Shown: piece after piece, positions 23,066 to 34,012 of the stretch | Layout of the letters: each line of letters begins with the position of its first letter | Position numbering within the stretch: the first letter of the stretch is position 1 | From: Cymbidium sinense | Lineage: Eukaryota; Streptophyta; Magnoliopsida; Asparagales; Orchidaceae | Assembly (NCBI GenBank): GCA_021442155.1 | Contig: CM038229.1 | Span: forward strand, 96,628,271 to 96,692,270 | DNA length: 64,000 nucleotides | Direction: 5' to 3' | Translations under genes and position numbers: made by a program | Notes under the pieces: generated by a model | Databases searched by the model: none | What the model was told of the DNA's origin: nothing | The model's input: only the letters and a program-made list of their open reading frames with translations

Positions 23066-24094
23066 AAATTTAATCGTTTTATATATTGAATTTATTTTAA
23101 AATAAATATAATATACTAATTACTTAGTTATTTAATTATTAAATTTATTTCAAAATAAAATTAAAGATAAGAAATTAATTTGAGTTAAATTTAAATCAAA
23201 ATATATGAGCCAAAAATTATATTTCATTTTCTTATACTATGAAATACTTAAAGAATAATAAGTTCGACAAGTTGAGAAATACTTAAAAAGAATAATAAGA
23301 TCATCAAGTTGAGCTAATGATGATTCTGATTTGGAATCTAGGTTTATGATGTTATATGTTTAGTTATAATTTTGTAAAATTCTTTTATGAATTATAATAT
23401 TCGTTCTTATCTTTAAATGTAATTTTTTAAAGCACTATAAGAAAAAAATATTATATGAAAGAAAATTTATGATAATAAAGATAAAGTATTTCATATTTTA
23501 GTTTTATATAAAAATTTTAAAAGAATAAAAAAATCATAACATATCACCTAATTGAAATAATTCATAAGTATATGTTGGCAAATACATATGATGTATTTTT
23601 TTTATAATTATTAATATAATATAATAGACATAAATTATAGAGAATGAACTCCATTATGAAAATTATAAGAGTTTTAAAATATTAGAGTTATCTTGAAAAA
23701 ATCTTCAAGAGAGATTGAATAATGAAGGATGATGATTGATGTGAGCGATTAGAGCGGTTGGTGAGAGCGGCGTGATTCACGTCGCGTTGATTCTTTGAGC
23801 GTCTATCTTGCAGTGAAAAGAAAACGATACCGTGAACCTGGGGTTCTCGGATTGGAATGTCACAAGTGGGTGAAAGGGGGACATCAACCAAAAAAAAAAA
23901 AAAAAATACTAGTACTAAATTTACAGGTTGGTTATCCTAATTAGTTTTCAATGAACTGATGATAAAATTAAAAATATAAAAAAAATTCCCTCAAATAAAG
24001 TAATAAATAAATGAAATTTTATATTATATTTATCTTAAAATAAATATAAATTTTTTAAAATTCATTATTCCTAAATTTTACCTATGCACTGTTT

Positions 24095-24205
24095 ATTTAC
24101 ATGTATACACACACCACATAGTTCTTATATATTTATAAATTTAATATATAAAATTTAATATTTATATTAATGACATCTAAAATATCATTATCATTAATTT
24201 TTTAT

Positions 24206-24250
<45 letters not shown>

Positions 24251-24330
24251 GAAAAATAGTATATATATGTTGATATCAAATTTTTGGTGTTATATACATA
24301 AATGAATAAGAATTATGTGGAATGCATGCA
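24095..24330. repeat. MITE family M1, copy 3, with internal (TA)n expansion
   Basis: The left arm 'cacatagttcttatatattt' and the right arm 'aatgaataagaattatgtgg' are degenerate complements. A (TA)n run at about 24210-24246 has grown inside it. Confidence 0.55.
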
Positions 24331-24480
24331 ATTTTTTTTATAGGTCAACTTGAAAAATGCAACTTGACCATATAAAACAAATATTTTAATAAATTTTTAT
24401 GCATTTGGAAGCTTCAAATCATATGGAATAGCTTTAATAGACAAAAAAAAAAAAAAAAAAAAAAGGAAAAGAGAAGAAAG

Positions 24481-24930
24481 TGAACTCAATGGATCTAAGA
24501 TCCCAATTACAACCCTTTCCACGTTTATTATCTTCTTCCTCGAATTCAAGCAGCCCTAAACACAAACCATCCCATCTGTGAATCCCGGCCATTCCTCCAA
24601 GCTCTTACCCTACTTCGCATCCTCATTTGGACGCCATTGAAGCTCTCTAATGCCTGACATTGTGCACTGTAAGTCTCTCATGAGAAGTTTTGGCATGAAA
24701 TACTTTTGTATTTATCCTCTCTTCTAGTTATCATCATCCCTAATTAGGGTTCTTCAGCATGAGGGGAGCCAATGAAAGGGCTTGACGGAGGTTTAAGAAG
24801 CTATATCTTCATCCCTTCTAAGCATTTGTGTTGCTCGAAATCTGCACCAATCGATTGGCTGAATTTCTCTGCTGCGCTTAATTTAGGTTCGAACTTCGAA
24901 GTACTTTTCTACATGGCTTCTATAGTCTAA
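24481..24930 (+). CDS. Exon-like block with a 52-codon ORF (unknown, possibly a gene fragment)
   Basis: I do not recognise the product. This block is much less AT-rich than either flank. It contains a possible first exon ending at a good donor (ACT|GTAAGT near 24670), a pyrimidine-rich acceptor ending TTCTTCAG near 24757, and then an ORF at 24772-24930. That ORF starts MKGLDGGLRSYIF and ends VLFYMASIV. It could instead run into a donor at 'aatttag|gttcg' near 24885. MITE-like DNA follows directly, so the rest of any gene is absent. Composition and splice-like signals are the only support. Confidence 0.25.
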
Positions 24931-25395
24931 GGGGACGTTTGAAATTTTTATTTTTTTATTTTATTTTATTCTTTTAATATTGTTTATTGATTTAAAGTAA
25001 AACATATTTAATAGTGATAATTATTTTTAAAAATATTAAAATCATATAAAAACTATTTTGAATATTTTTAAACAAAAATAAAATTAAATGAAAAAATACC
25101 AATGGGTTACTTTGGATCACTTTTATTTTTTAATTTTTATTTTATTTTGTATGATAATAATTATTTTAATAAAATTCAAAATAACTAAAAGTTATTCCGA
25201 GTAATTTAAAAAATGATATATTTTCAATAAATAAAAAATATTAGGGCATGGTTGAGGTAAATTTTATTTTGTATTTTTATATTATTTTTAAAATATGTTA
25301 CTTTATTAGTATGAATTTAAATAAATATATTTTTAAAAATAACATAAAAATAAAATCACAAAATAAAATTTGTGCCAAACAGTTCCTAAGGCTTT
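24930..25395. repeat. Cluster of foldback MITE-like sequences
   Basis: At 25243-25392 the left end 'tagggcatggttgaggtaaa' is complementary over much of its length to the right end, whose complement reads 'taggaactgtttggcacaaa'. Both continue as 'attttattttgt', giving a foldback element of about 150 bp. A second, weaker foldback unit precedes it (24930-25120), starting 'aaggggacgtttgaaattt'. The plus-strand frame at 25248-25478 runs through this repeat and is not a gene. Confidence 0.45.
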
Positions 25396-26464
25396 ATCTT
25401 TCACTGGTTGGCCCAATGCCAAAGCCCCTTAGCTATTCTCAGTTTTCATTGATAACATCAAAATATAGTGTCATTTGACTTGGATCACAATTTCTTAAAA
25501 CTATTAAATAACTCTAAGTTAGAATCTCACAATTATTCTTGCACTACACAACCTTTTGAGGCTCCTTAATATAATATTATGAATTTGTTAGGAGATATTA
25601 GTTATTAAAATTATTATTTTATTATATTAATATAATAACAAAATTAAATTAATTAATGAAATTATTTTTAATCTTATTCAAATATCTTAAAATTTTAATT
25701 ATTTGTTTAATAATTTTGAATATTTTATTTTATTATTTTGATATAAATTACATAAACATATCTTGACTTAATTATTTTTCATATATTTTATAATTAAAAA
25801 TAGGTCTTAAAGGCTTCTAACTGCACCAGTTAAACAATTAGTTAGCCATATACCGTAGAGCCCATTATTACATATAGTAATATGACACTCCAGCCCGGCC
25901 CAAGTTTTAGCTGCCAGCTCATCATGAGTTGGATGCTTGCACTAATGGTTAAGTTGCTTGAAATGCATAGATTGAACTAAATGGTTATCTTAGAAAATAA
26001 AATATAATAATTTTGTATTTTTTTAATTCTAGAAAAATAATAATGTCTAGTATCACATTCATTTTAAAATTAACATAATATAAATAATTAAAATTTACCA
26101 TTATATGAAATATAATAAAAGTTTATCAAATTATTATAATTTCTTCCTAAACTAATTCTTGTCATGATAACAAATTAGTAGGTGAATAATTAAGATACTT
26201 GATTGTTTAATTATCTAAAATGACTAATCAAGTGTGTTTTTATTTAAAGTTAGTCGATGAGTAATTAGATTATTAATCACAATAATTCACTATCGTGATT
26301 ATGAATTAACATTAACTTAACTTTACTTCATTAATTAGTTGATATCTAATTAACTAAAATAATTTACTAGAACACTGGTTAAATAATGCAATTTAATAAT
26401 AATCAACATGATTAATAATCTTGTCTTAAAATTCTTGTCTCAACAAATACAAGTTTTAAAGATT
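25396..26464. other. Very AT-rich spacer
   Basis: No coding or structured feature recognised on either strand. A short GC-richer patch at 25850-25930 has no identifiable function. Confidence 0.5.
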
Positions 26465-26690
26465 TACATATATATCACATAATTTTTATATATTTACATA
26501 TTTAATACCTAAAATTTGATATTTACTAATCTAATATTTTATTATGCTTTAAAAGTACATTTCACTTTTAAAAAGTGATTGTGATATTTTTTGATGTGAT
26601 TGTAGATTTGAGTGTTATATTTATATATATATATATAAAAGTATTAGATAAATAAATAAGAATTGTGTGATAAGTATGTAAATAACTCAA
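26465..26690. repeat. MITE family M1, copy 4
   Basis: One of the best preserved copies. The left arm 'cacataatttttatatattt' continues into 'aatacctaaaatttgatatt', the centre holds a direct palindrome around 'cacttttaaaaagtg', and the right arm contains 'aaataagaattgtgtgat'. Confidence 0.6.
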
Positions 26691-27439
26691 AATTTATCAT
26701 AAGGTTTAACTTAAAATAATAACACTCTCATATGATACAAATCACCTCAAAAAAAAAAAAAACTCTTTTCAGAATTATTGTGATCTCTATAGGTCACTAT
26801 TTTGCCTTTTTTTAATGGTAAGAAACCTATCTTAAGAAGGATAGATTTTAAACTAAGTACATTTAAAAAATTTAGCAAAATAGGCTTAAAACTAAAAAAA
26901 TTTAAAATAGGCCAGCCTCTAAATTTTTATTTTTAAAAAAGCTAACCTAGAATGAGGAGCCGATCTCATTCGTTCTTAGGCACCGTACTCGAACCGCCGT
27001 ATTTCCTCGTTGCATCATGCCGAAAACATCCGAGCTAACCCGATACGCCGCTACTCGCGTGAATCCGATCGAAAAAGTTTGTTTTGTCTTTTTTTAAATT
27101 AATGAATAATATGTGAATGTGATTTGATTTTATTATATTTTATGATGTTATTAGCAAATGTATTGTGTATTTTAGGTATTTTAGGTAATTTTTTTAGATA
27201 TTTTAGGTATTTGTATATGAATGTTTAAAGTTTTTTATTTTTATTTTGTTTTAAAATAAATGAATAATGGATTACATCAAGGATTGGTTTTGTGGTATTT
27301 GTAATGTAAGCATTTTTTTGTGTTTTTTGACTTTTTCCGGTAAAATGAGAAATATGCTAATGGATTGGTTTTAAGCCTTTATCTTTTTTGCTTTATGTTA
27401 TGGATTTTCTTACTATGTATGCAATACATTTGTTAAAAG

Positions 27440-27600
27440 GTTTGATGGAATTGTATAGAGGTAGTTGGAGGACCTAAATATGATATTTGTTGATTTAGAG
27501 AAAGCATGTGATAAAGTTTCAAGAGAAGTATTTTGGTGAGTTGTAGAAAAGAGAGGAATTAATATTGTGCATATTCAAGTCATTCGAGGATATGTACTAG
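27440..27600 (+). pseudogene. LINE-type reverse transcriptase fragment nested in MULE-1
   Basis: The plus strand from 27480 reads MIFVDLEKACDKVSREVFW, a stop, then VVEKRGINIVHIQVIRGY. This matches the plant non-LTR retrotransposon RT motif of the form 'DLEKAYDRVPREVLW...L.KKGV...YI.VI.DMY', recalled from memory. Only about 50 residues remain, with no endonuclease, RNase H or poly-A tail visible nearby. Confidence 0.6.
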
Positions 27601-28663
27601 AGCTATTACTTGTGTCCAAACACATTGAGCATCGTTATCATATGTATTATGTGAATATTTAGTTTTAGGGTTAATTTTTACGTGTTATCATATATATTAT
27701 GTGAATAGTTATTTTAGGGTTGATTTGGACAAATTATAATTGGTGATAAAGTAAACACTGTTTGACCCATGATGCTTCTAAGTACCATTCTTTCGTTCAT
27801 CGGCACCACTATCTAGATCCATCCTACAATTATTTCCATCATTCTTGCAAATCCATGTAGTACTCATGACTCTAGCTAATTTAAACAAGTGTGCTCTTCT
27901 TCATTCTCTCGATACACACATTTGACTCAAATATGAGTTCGGACATTGTATGCTTGGTATTGTATTATGGCGTAACTTAGTGTTAGTGACGATTTCTTTC
28001 CCATATATCTTGGCGGAAAGAATCATCTTATATTAATTTCACGTCGGTGATTTTAGCGGACATAATCGAATCATGCGACCACTAAAAGTTGATTTGACAC
28101 GGTTTAGGATTAATCTCATATGTAGATTTCCTGGTGCCGTTTTATTGCTACAATATTAAATGATGGCGAAGTATGAGTCGTCATTATCTGGATGTAATTG
28201 TATATCGTCGAAATTGAGTTGAAACTAGCGGATGATCGAACTTCATAACTATCTGAATTTCAACCAATGAAGCATATCGTTGGTAAGTTTCATAAACTAA
28301 TTATCAAATAATATTTCTCATTTTAGCCATTATATTCAAATGCGCAGCCGATGATGGAGATGTATCGCATCTCCTATGCATGTTCATCATATTGCCTCGA
28401 CTTATAAGTATATATAGCGATGCCTTTTCTACAAATTGAAGATGGCTATGAAACAATGCCTAGTCTGGTTCGGCGATGACGTGAATGTGATATTGGAGAA
28501 CAACAAAATCCAAACACCGGAAACAAATCGATTCGAGAGATTACTCAAACAAAATAACCAGTTAAAGAACACATGTTCGTAATAATGACTACATGGCTTG
28601 TCAATCAACACAAGAATGAGATGAAGAACGAACTTTGATGGCCTCCCAACATTCTATTTTCCT

Positions 28664-29570
28664 ATGGATAATTTCATTCATGACTACATAAAGGAATGTG
28701 TTTCCATGATAAGAAACACCTTAAAATATTTAGGGTTAGTCAATAACAAACAATGTGGAATATGTAACTTCGATTCTAATAAGACACGGTTCACTATACT
28801 TTGCATTCCGGAATCATTCCAAGAGCCATGTTTGTGGTATTTACATGCTCGAGGGAGCAAGAGGTGGAGCTGAGTGATTTTAATATGGGGCCACACTTTC
28901 TCATTCGATATTGAGCGTGGCGGCACCTCACATTTTATTAGCCACTATATCCAACGGTCATTAGATGTCGGTTGGATTTGAAATTATTGGTTGTATGGAA
29001 TCAAAATTTAACATTAGGGTGTCCTCATGAAAACCTGTGATACGCAAGGCTATATAAGCTATATTTGGGTTGGGAAGACTCATACCGTTCGGATAATTTC
29101 ATGGCAATGCTGCAATTATGCGACAGTGTCGCATTATTTCAGCTCGGCCATTTTCGCATTTTTTGGTCATTTGGACCTTCCATAGCAGTTGAAAATTCTA
29201 TGACCGCAATCTTGATGAGAATTTTCTCTTGGGGAAGTACATAGATACTCTACTGCTATTGGTATTGATGCGATAATGGTTTGTACCCTCATTTGCAATT
29301 GTAGAAGAAATGCGACTCGTGGAGTTGGTTTATCATGTCATTGAGTTGATTCCATTTACATGCATTAGGCCGATTATATGCATTATATCATTCGGCTTAG
29401 TACGTGGATGTCAAGAAATTTTCCTTCTTCGCCATATTGTTTACACCATCTCGAGAAAATTTCAAAAGGCATGCAATTATGGGAATTTTTGATCGAGTTT
29501 GTGTGCCGAAGATGTGGCGGTATACTACGACATTCACATATTCACGTTACATTACATAAATAAAGAATAT
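28664..29570 (+). pseudogene. MuDR-type transposase remnant of MULE-1
   Basis: DNA transposase of the Mutator superfamily, inactive. From 28664 the reading is ...NKTRFTILC (28778-28804) and CLWYLHARGSKRW (28829-28867), equivalent to the 'C.W.LHA' part of the WRKY/GCM1-type zinc finger found at the N-terminus of these transposases. Then come eroded segments reading LYLGWEDSYRSDNFMAMLQL (about 29055-29115) and FVPSFAIVEE (about 29280-29310), equivalent to the 'P.AFA.VE.E' motif of the DDE core. SSPYCLHHLEKISKGMQLW (about 29425-29480) corresponds to the 'HRYC.RH' region. Frames change several times and the C-terminal part is missing. Confidence 0.6.
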
Positions 29571-29589
29571 TAAATCGGTGGTGAGGTAC

Positions 29590-31010
29590 AAATGGGAGGG
29601 TGGATTAGTGATGGCGGGTGGACCCGTTGAATCTATCGGATGAGGACTTTCTAATGCATCTTATACATCGTTTCTATCGCTCTCATACCCGATCGCGTCG
29701 GGTCGAGATATATCTACAATACTTACCTTTACTAGATGATTTGAGCTTATTTAGCGGTACTCTTTTGGAGCAATTATGTTACTTTATATAGAGAGGAGAG
29801 GCAATTAGGCCAAAGCAACATGGCGGATGTATGCATCTACTCCAAGTCAGTGGAGCATATACATGTTGGCGACACATTAAAGTACCCTTTCCAGAGTTGG
29901 AGTACGGCGTTGGTTGTAGGTGGAATGAGAGTTACACGAGGAGATGATACCTCATGTTAGAGTGTACAGATGAGCTTGATGGTTTTCGCAGTCGTATGAG
30001 TAAGTTCACATTTGATTCATATTTTCTTTAATCTTCTTATGACATATACTTTTAATATAATGTTGAGGTGATATGGGAGCCTTACAGGCGTAGATCATCT
30101 TGAGTGACATATGTCTATTTGGATGGGCGTGACATTTGGCTTGCTTTCGAAAACCATTGATCACCTGGGAAGAGAGTGGCACCTCCGGTCGTGTCGCGGT
30201 TTGGTCTTTCAACTATGGTCGACATGGAGCCTATAAATCTTTCATTTCATTGTCGATGATGGGAAGGCGTTGATTGGGTTCAATACCACCGGTTACATAG
30301 CACGTGGGAGGCCGGACATTCTTCGGTTGTTGTGATGCGGTTCCACCTCCGTTGACGGCGATTAGTTGGTACATGAGGTGGTATCGGTCACGGCCTCATT
30401 TTACATGCTTAGGGGCTCATCCCATCACTTTACCACATCCTCGAGCTCACGGAGATGATGGTAATGAAAAATTGTATGCTAATCAAATATTTATATGTTA
30501 TGCGAACTAAATTATATACTCTGCGTGAGCATATCTTGGACACACAAGATATTTTCTAGCCTTATTTTGGGAGAGACTTGGACACTAATTTTAGCATTCC
30601 ATCAATACCTATGAGGAGATATGTAGGAAACTACGCCGACATGCACATATCGGATAGAATCTGATCTGATGCGGCTGATTCCTCCACAGCACCTTCATCT
30701 TCTCATACATACTTGTAGATTTGACGCAATTCCATCGTCTATCGGATCGGTCCATCTGATTATATGGCACACCGGCTCAGTACCCTGTCGGTAACCATGT
30801 TGGTCCATTTTCATGGTAGTAGGCAAACCCTCACCTCTGTAGATGTACATGCCAAAGATGCCCTACGTGTCCCCTTTCGGCCAGACCACCACAGGATATA
30901 CCGATGTTACATCCTCGATGATAGACCACGACGGTGAAGGCGAAGTCGACATCGACACTATCTGTGACCGTCCTTCGACCGCCTACACAAGATACTCGTG
31001 AGTGACACAC
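29590..31010 (+). pseudogene. Plant mobile domain (PMD / MAIN-like) gene remnant in MULE-1
   Basis: PMD proteins are plant proteins found both as host genes (MAIN-like) and inside transposons. On the plus strand the order is YLPLLDDLSL (about 29722), GGCMHLLQVSGAYTCWRHI (about 29823-29880), PELEYGVGCRWNESYTRR (about 29900-29945), LDGFRSRM (about 29975), WEPYRRRSS and YLDGRDIWLAF (30070-30150). ISWYMRWYRSRPHFTCLG (30360-30415) follows, and a hydrophilic tail reads YTDVTSSMIDHDGEGEVDID (about 30900-30957). This is the expected domain order of a PMD. Frameshifts and stops interrupt it several times. The flanking transposase and inverted repeats place it inside the transposon rather than as a host gene. 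Confidence 0.65.
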
Positions 31011-31692
31011 ACTTCCGCCACCGCCGTTGTTAGATTTCCTCGGTTGTCTGTGTAGTTGTAGATCATTTGATAGCTTGTATTACGTCATTATTTTATATTT
31101 CCTATGTACCGCATATCGTGACACTATTTGTCTATGTTACATATTTTCGCTTTAAGTAAATTACATTATTTTTAGTTTATCTATGTTACCGTTTATCTTA
31201 TTGATATTGAACTGTTAGATTTTGGAAAATTTGAAGAAGTAGATAATGACTATTTTGAAAACATAATTTTTCACAAAATTTCTACTCAAAATCATATCTC
31301 TATGTCAACATAAAAGTCGTGGGAATTTTGTCGATTCCAAGCAACTAAGCTTCCTAATTCGACGACAAGATCATTCCATATCATATGGTCGCAATATTCA
31401 AAATCGTGCCCTTTTAATTGAAAACACGAAATTTGCTATGCAAAGAGACACATTTTTGGTCAACATGAAAGTCGTGGGGAATTTTGTTCGATTCCAACGA
31501 TACCAAGCTTGAATTTTGACGACTCTGCGATCAAAATCAAAAATTGGTTAAATTTTTTTTAAAATAAAATTTAGGGCTCGCTTAACGGCGACTGTCTATT
31601 TTAAAATTTTTATTTTTTTAAGCCTATTTCACTAATTAAAGTTTTAAAGGTACTTAGTTTAAAAATTTAACCTCTTAAGAATAGAAACTTAC

Positions 31693-32443
31693 TTCATACA
31701 ATATAAAATATATTGTTATTATTTCTTAATTACTCTGAGTCTATACAAATTAATTTTCTTTATAATTATTTAAATTAATCTAATTTTTACTATTATCTTT
31801 AGAGGGTGTTAATAATTGACCCGATCGACTGGTCGAGTTTAAAAAAATCATGTTCAAGTTAACTCGATTAATTTTTGATCATATTCAATTGACTGACAAC
31901 TTGAAAGTGAATTTTGACGTCAACTTAGATTTAATTAAATTTTTATCCATCAATTTGAAATTAATCCAAATTTTACTCACCAATTTGAAATTTATTCAAA
32001 ATATATGTCTAAATGGTTCAATCAGATTAGGTTAATCATGTTCATATCAAGCAAGTTATTTTGGATCAGAACAATTTTAAATCAGACCCAAACTCAACCT
32101 ATAAACTTTGAATACAAACCCTAATCATGTTATTGTATCAAGATATATATTATAATATAATTAAATTATTGATAAAAAAATATGGTCAATAGAGGCATGC
32201 CAGATCACTGCCAACTGCTCAGACCAACCACGATCTGAAATTGAAGTCAAATGTAATATTAAAGCAGAATTGACTAAAGGTAGAACATTATCAGCCTTTT
32301 TTTTTTGGTGGGCGAAAGTCTTACACAAAATATTCAAAACGGTTCTGGTCAATTCTCTCATCATAGCCTGCTTTTCAACATGCGCAAAGTCATTAATTTC
32401 AATAATTCAATTAAATTTAAATTACATAATTGTTTAAACAGCA
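31693..32443. other. Spacer with an exon-like minus-strand frame
   Basis: Mostly AT-rich without features. The minus-strand frame over 32161-32364 reads MMRELTRTVLNILCKTF and later ISDRGWSEQLAVIWHAS. It looks more like real coding sequence than the other frames in this spacer, but I cannot assign a family. It could be an exon of a decayed gene (see the similar island at 33590-33700). Confidence 0.3.
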
Positions 32444-32629
32444 ATATTTATAGTGTTTTTTTTTTGAAGGGTATCCACCTAACACCTCTATCTATAGGTG
32501 AGGATGTCATGTATTAGTCAAGCCATGCACATTCATCACCCATAACATCCTGACCCGCAGAGAGGAATCAAACACGGTGGGGTTCTCGTGCTCAACCCTA
32601 AGAGACGGTGGATATATATTTATAGTGTT
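32444..32629 (-). mobile_element. tRNA-derived SINE with 14-bp target-site duplication
   Basis: The direct repeat 'atatttatagtgtt' is exact at 32444-32457 and 32616-32629. Between them, read on the minus strand, lies a 158-bp body with a B-box-like promoter element TGTTTGATTCC (complement of 32564-32574). It ends in GGTGGATACCCTTC followed by a poly-A tail (the T run at 32456-32465). The 5' part before the B box is short, so the A box is weak or partly lost. Target duplication plus A tail shows that this copy arose by LINE-driven retroposition. The 70-residue plus-strand frame across it is not a gene. Confidence 0.75.
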
Positions 32630-33764
32630 CAAATAATAGATTGTTATTTTAAAGCTTGATTTTATGGATCAATTTGAGATATACATCAACTCAGTTATGT
32701 CCTTTGTGTCGACGAGTTGGTGGTTAGCTCACTTGAGGATAGTGCTCCCCTAAAATTTTTTTTGGGTGTGTTGCATCTCTGGTAAAACAAGAGGACTTGA
32801 GTTCAAAGATGGGGAGGCGCATCTGCGTCGAAAGACAACTCCACGAGGATGCAAATTTGCACTAGGAAGACAAAGAAGATAGCGATGCTACAAGAGATAG
32901 TGTTGTGGGGTTAGGACTATGACACTCTGAGACTCAAGACAGAGAGTCCAATGCCATGACCCGCATAGCAATGCCATGACCTATAACCAGTTCATAAAAG
33001 CTTAGAAGACATCTCAACGCATGTGGTAGGATCGCAATGCCACGTCACTACAAGATGAGAGACTTAGTATTCAGTTAATTTTTCAAAACTTTTCTCTTTC
33101 ACTTGTGAGTGCGAGTGAAATGTCATAGAGTGATTGAAATATAAAGATGCTTCAAATAAATATAATTTGTATCATTCTCCTTAACATAGTAAATTTATTA
33201 GTGGTGTAGCTCTGTGATTTTTTTTTTCATTTTCAAATTTTTTCATATTAAATCTCTGTCTTCTACGTGATTGCCTTTACTTTAATTTTAGTTATTTTCG
33301 CACACTCTAAAACACTCAAACTAAATTTTCATATTTAATCTTATATCTCCCAACATTTATATCTCACTAGGATTAACAAACAGTATCAATTAATGTCATT
33401 GATAAAAATTTTGAAAATTGCAGTTAAAATCTTCAATTTGAATTCCTCCTATGTCATTATAAAGTCTCAATTTAAAAAAAAATTCTCAGTGAAATCAATT
33501 AATAATAGGCTCCAAGATTGAACCATCATAATTTTCAACAAAAAATATATATAAAAATTAGAATTATATAATACATCAAACATTACCTCGCATAGTTTTG
33601 TTCTTTATTTCTTCATATTTGAGCTGATCCTCCATAGCCCTCATGTGGAAGAAGAGTATTATCGAAGATAGACACATTGGAACTTTTCTTCCTAGAAAGT
33701 CTAAAATTAATTAAAAAAATATTAAATTTGTTCATCAAAATTACTGCCATGTTTGTGAATACAC
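32630..33764. other. Spacer with SINE-like and exon-like islands
   Basis: At 32712-32815 there is a second tRNA-like arrangement (A-box-like 'ggttagctcacttgagg', B-box-like 'gagttcaaagatgg'), followed by about 300 bp of GC-richer DNA to about 33060. On the minus strand at 33587-33700 there is a short exon-like island reading AMEDQLKYEEIKNKTMR and ending at a donor-like GAG|GTAATG. I cannot identify it. The rest is AT-rich without features. Confidence 0.3.
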
Positions 33765-33901
33765 ACAAAACCACACAATATTTATATATTTACAAATCTA
33801 ACACTTCTCTATGATTGAAGAAGTGCACTTCACTTTTTTAAAAAATGATAAAATATATGTATTAGATATATAAATATATAAGAATTATGTGATATGTATG
33901 T

Positions 33902-33971
<70 letters not shown>

Positions 33972-34012
33972 CCATACAATATTTATATATTTACATATCA
34001 AACACTAAGACC
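33765..34012. repeat. MITE family M1, copy 5, with (TA)n expansion and partial duplication
   Basis: The left arm 'cacacaatatttatatattt' and the right arm 'aatatataagaattatgtga' border a short centre (33765-33900). A (TA)n tract of about 65 bp follows (33905-33970). A second partial left arm, 'ccatacaatatttatatatt', then lies at 33971-34012. Confidence 0.6.

Larger units (their letters stand above)
22106..24480. other. AT-rich spacer with MITE-like elements
   Basis: No gene is supported. The 68-residue frame at 23688-23891 on the minus strand is not recognisable. The stretch holds one probable TIR element (22704-23065) and M1 copy 3, both listed separately, plus poly-A/T runs at 22258-22268 and 23890-23905. 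Confidence 0.45.
26818..31692 (+). mobile_element. Mutator-like element with PMD gene remnant (MULE-1)
   Basis: About 4.9 kb bounded by long degenerate inverted repeats. The left end (26818-26940) begins GTAAGAAAC and includes 'aaactaagtacatttaaaa'. The right end, read as complement from 31692, begins GTAAGTTTC and includes 'aaactaagtacctttaaaa', both followed by 'ataggcttaaa'. The interior carries broken MuDR-type transposase sequence (28664-29570) and plant mobile domain sequence (29590-31010), both on the plus strand. It also holds a LINE reverse-transcriptase scrap. A 9-bp target duplication was looked for and not found, so exact termini may be off by some bases. Confidence 0.65.

Noticed and set aside
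26809..31701. A 9-bp target-site duplication for MULE-1
   Set aside because: Sequences outside GTAAG at both ends (tttttaatg and ttcatacaa) do not match, and shifting the boundary a few bases does not help.
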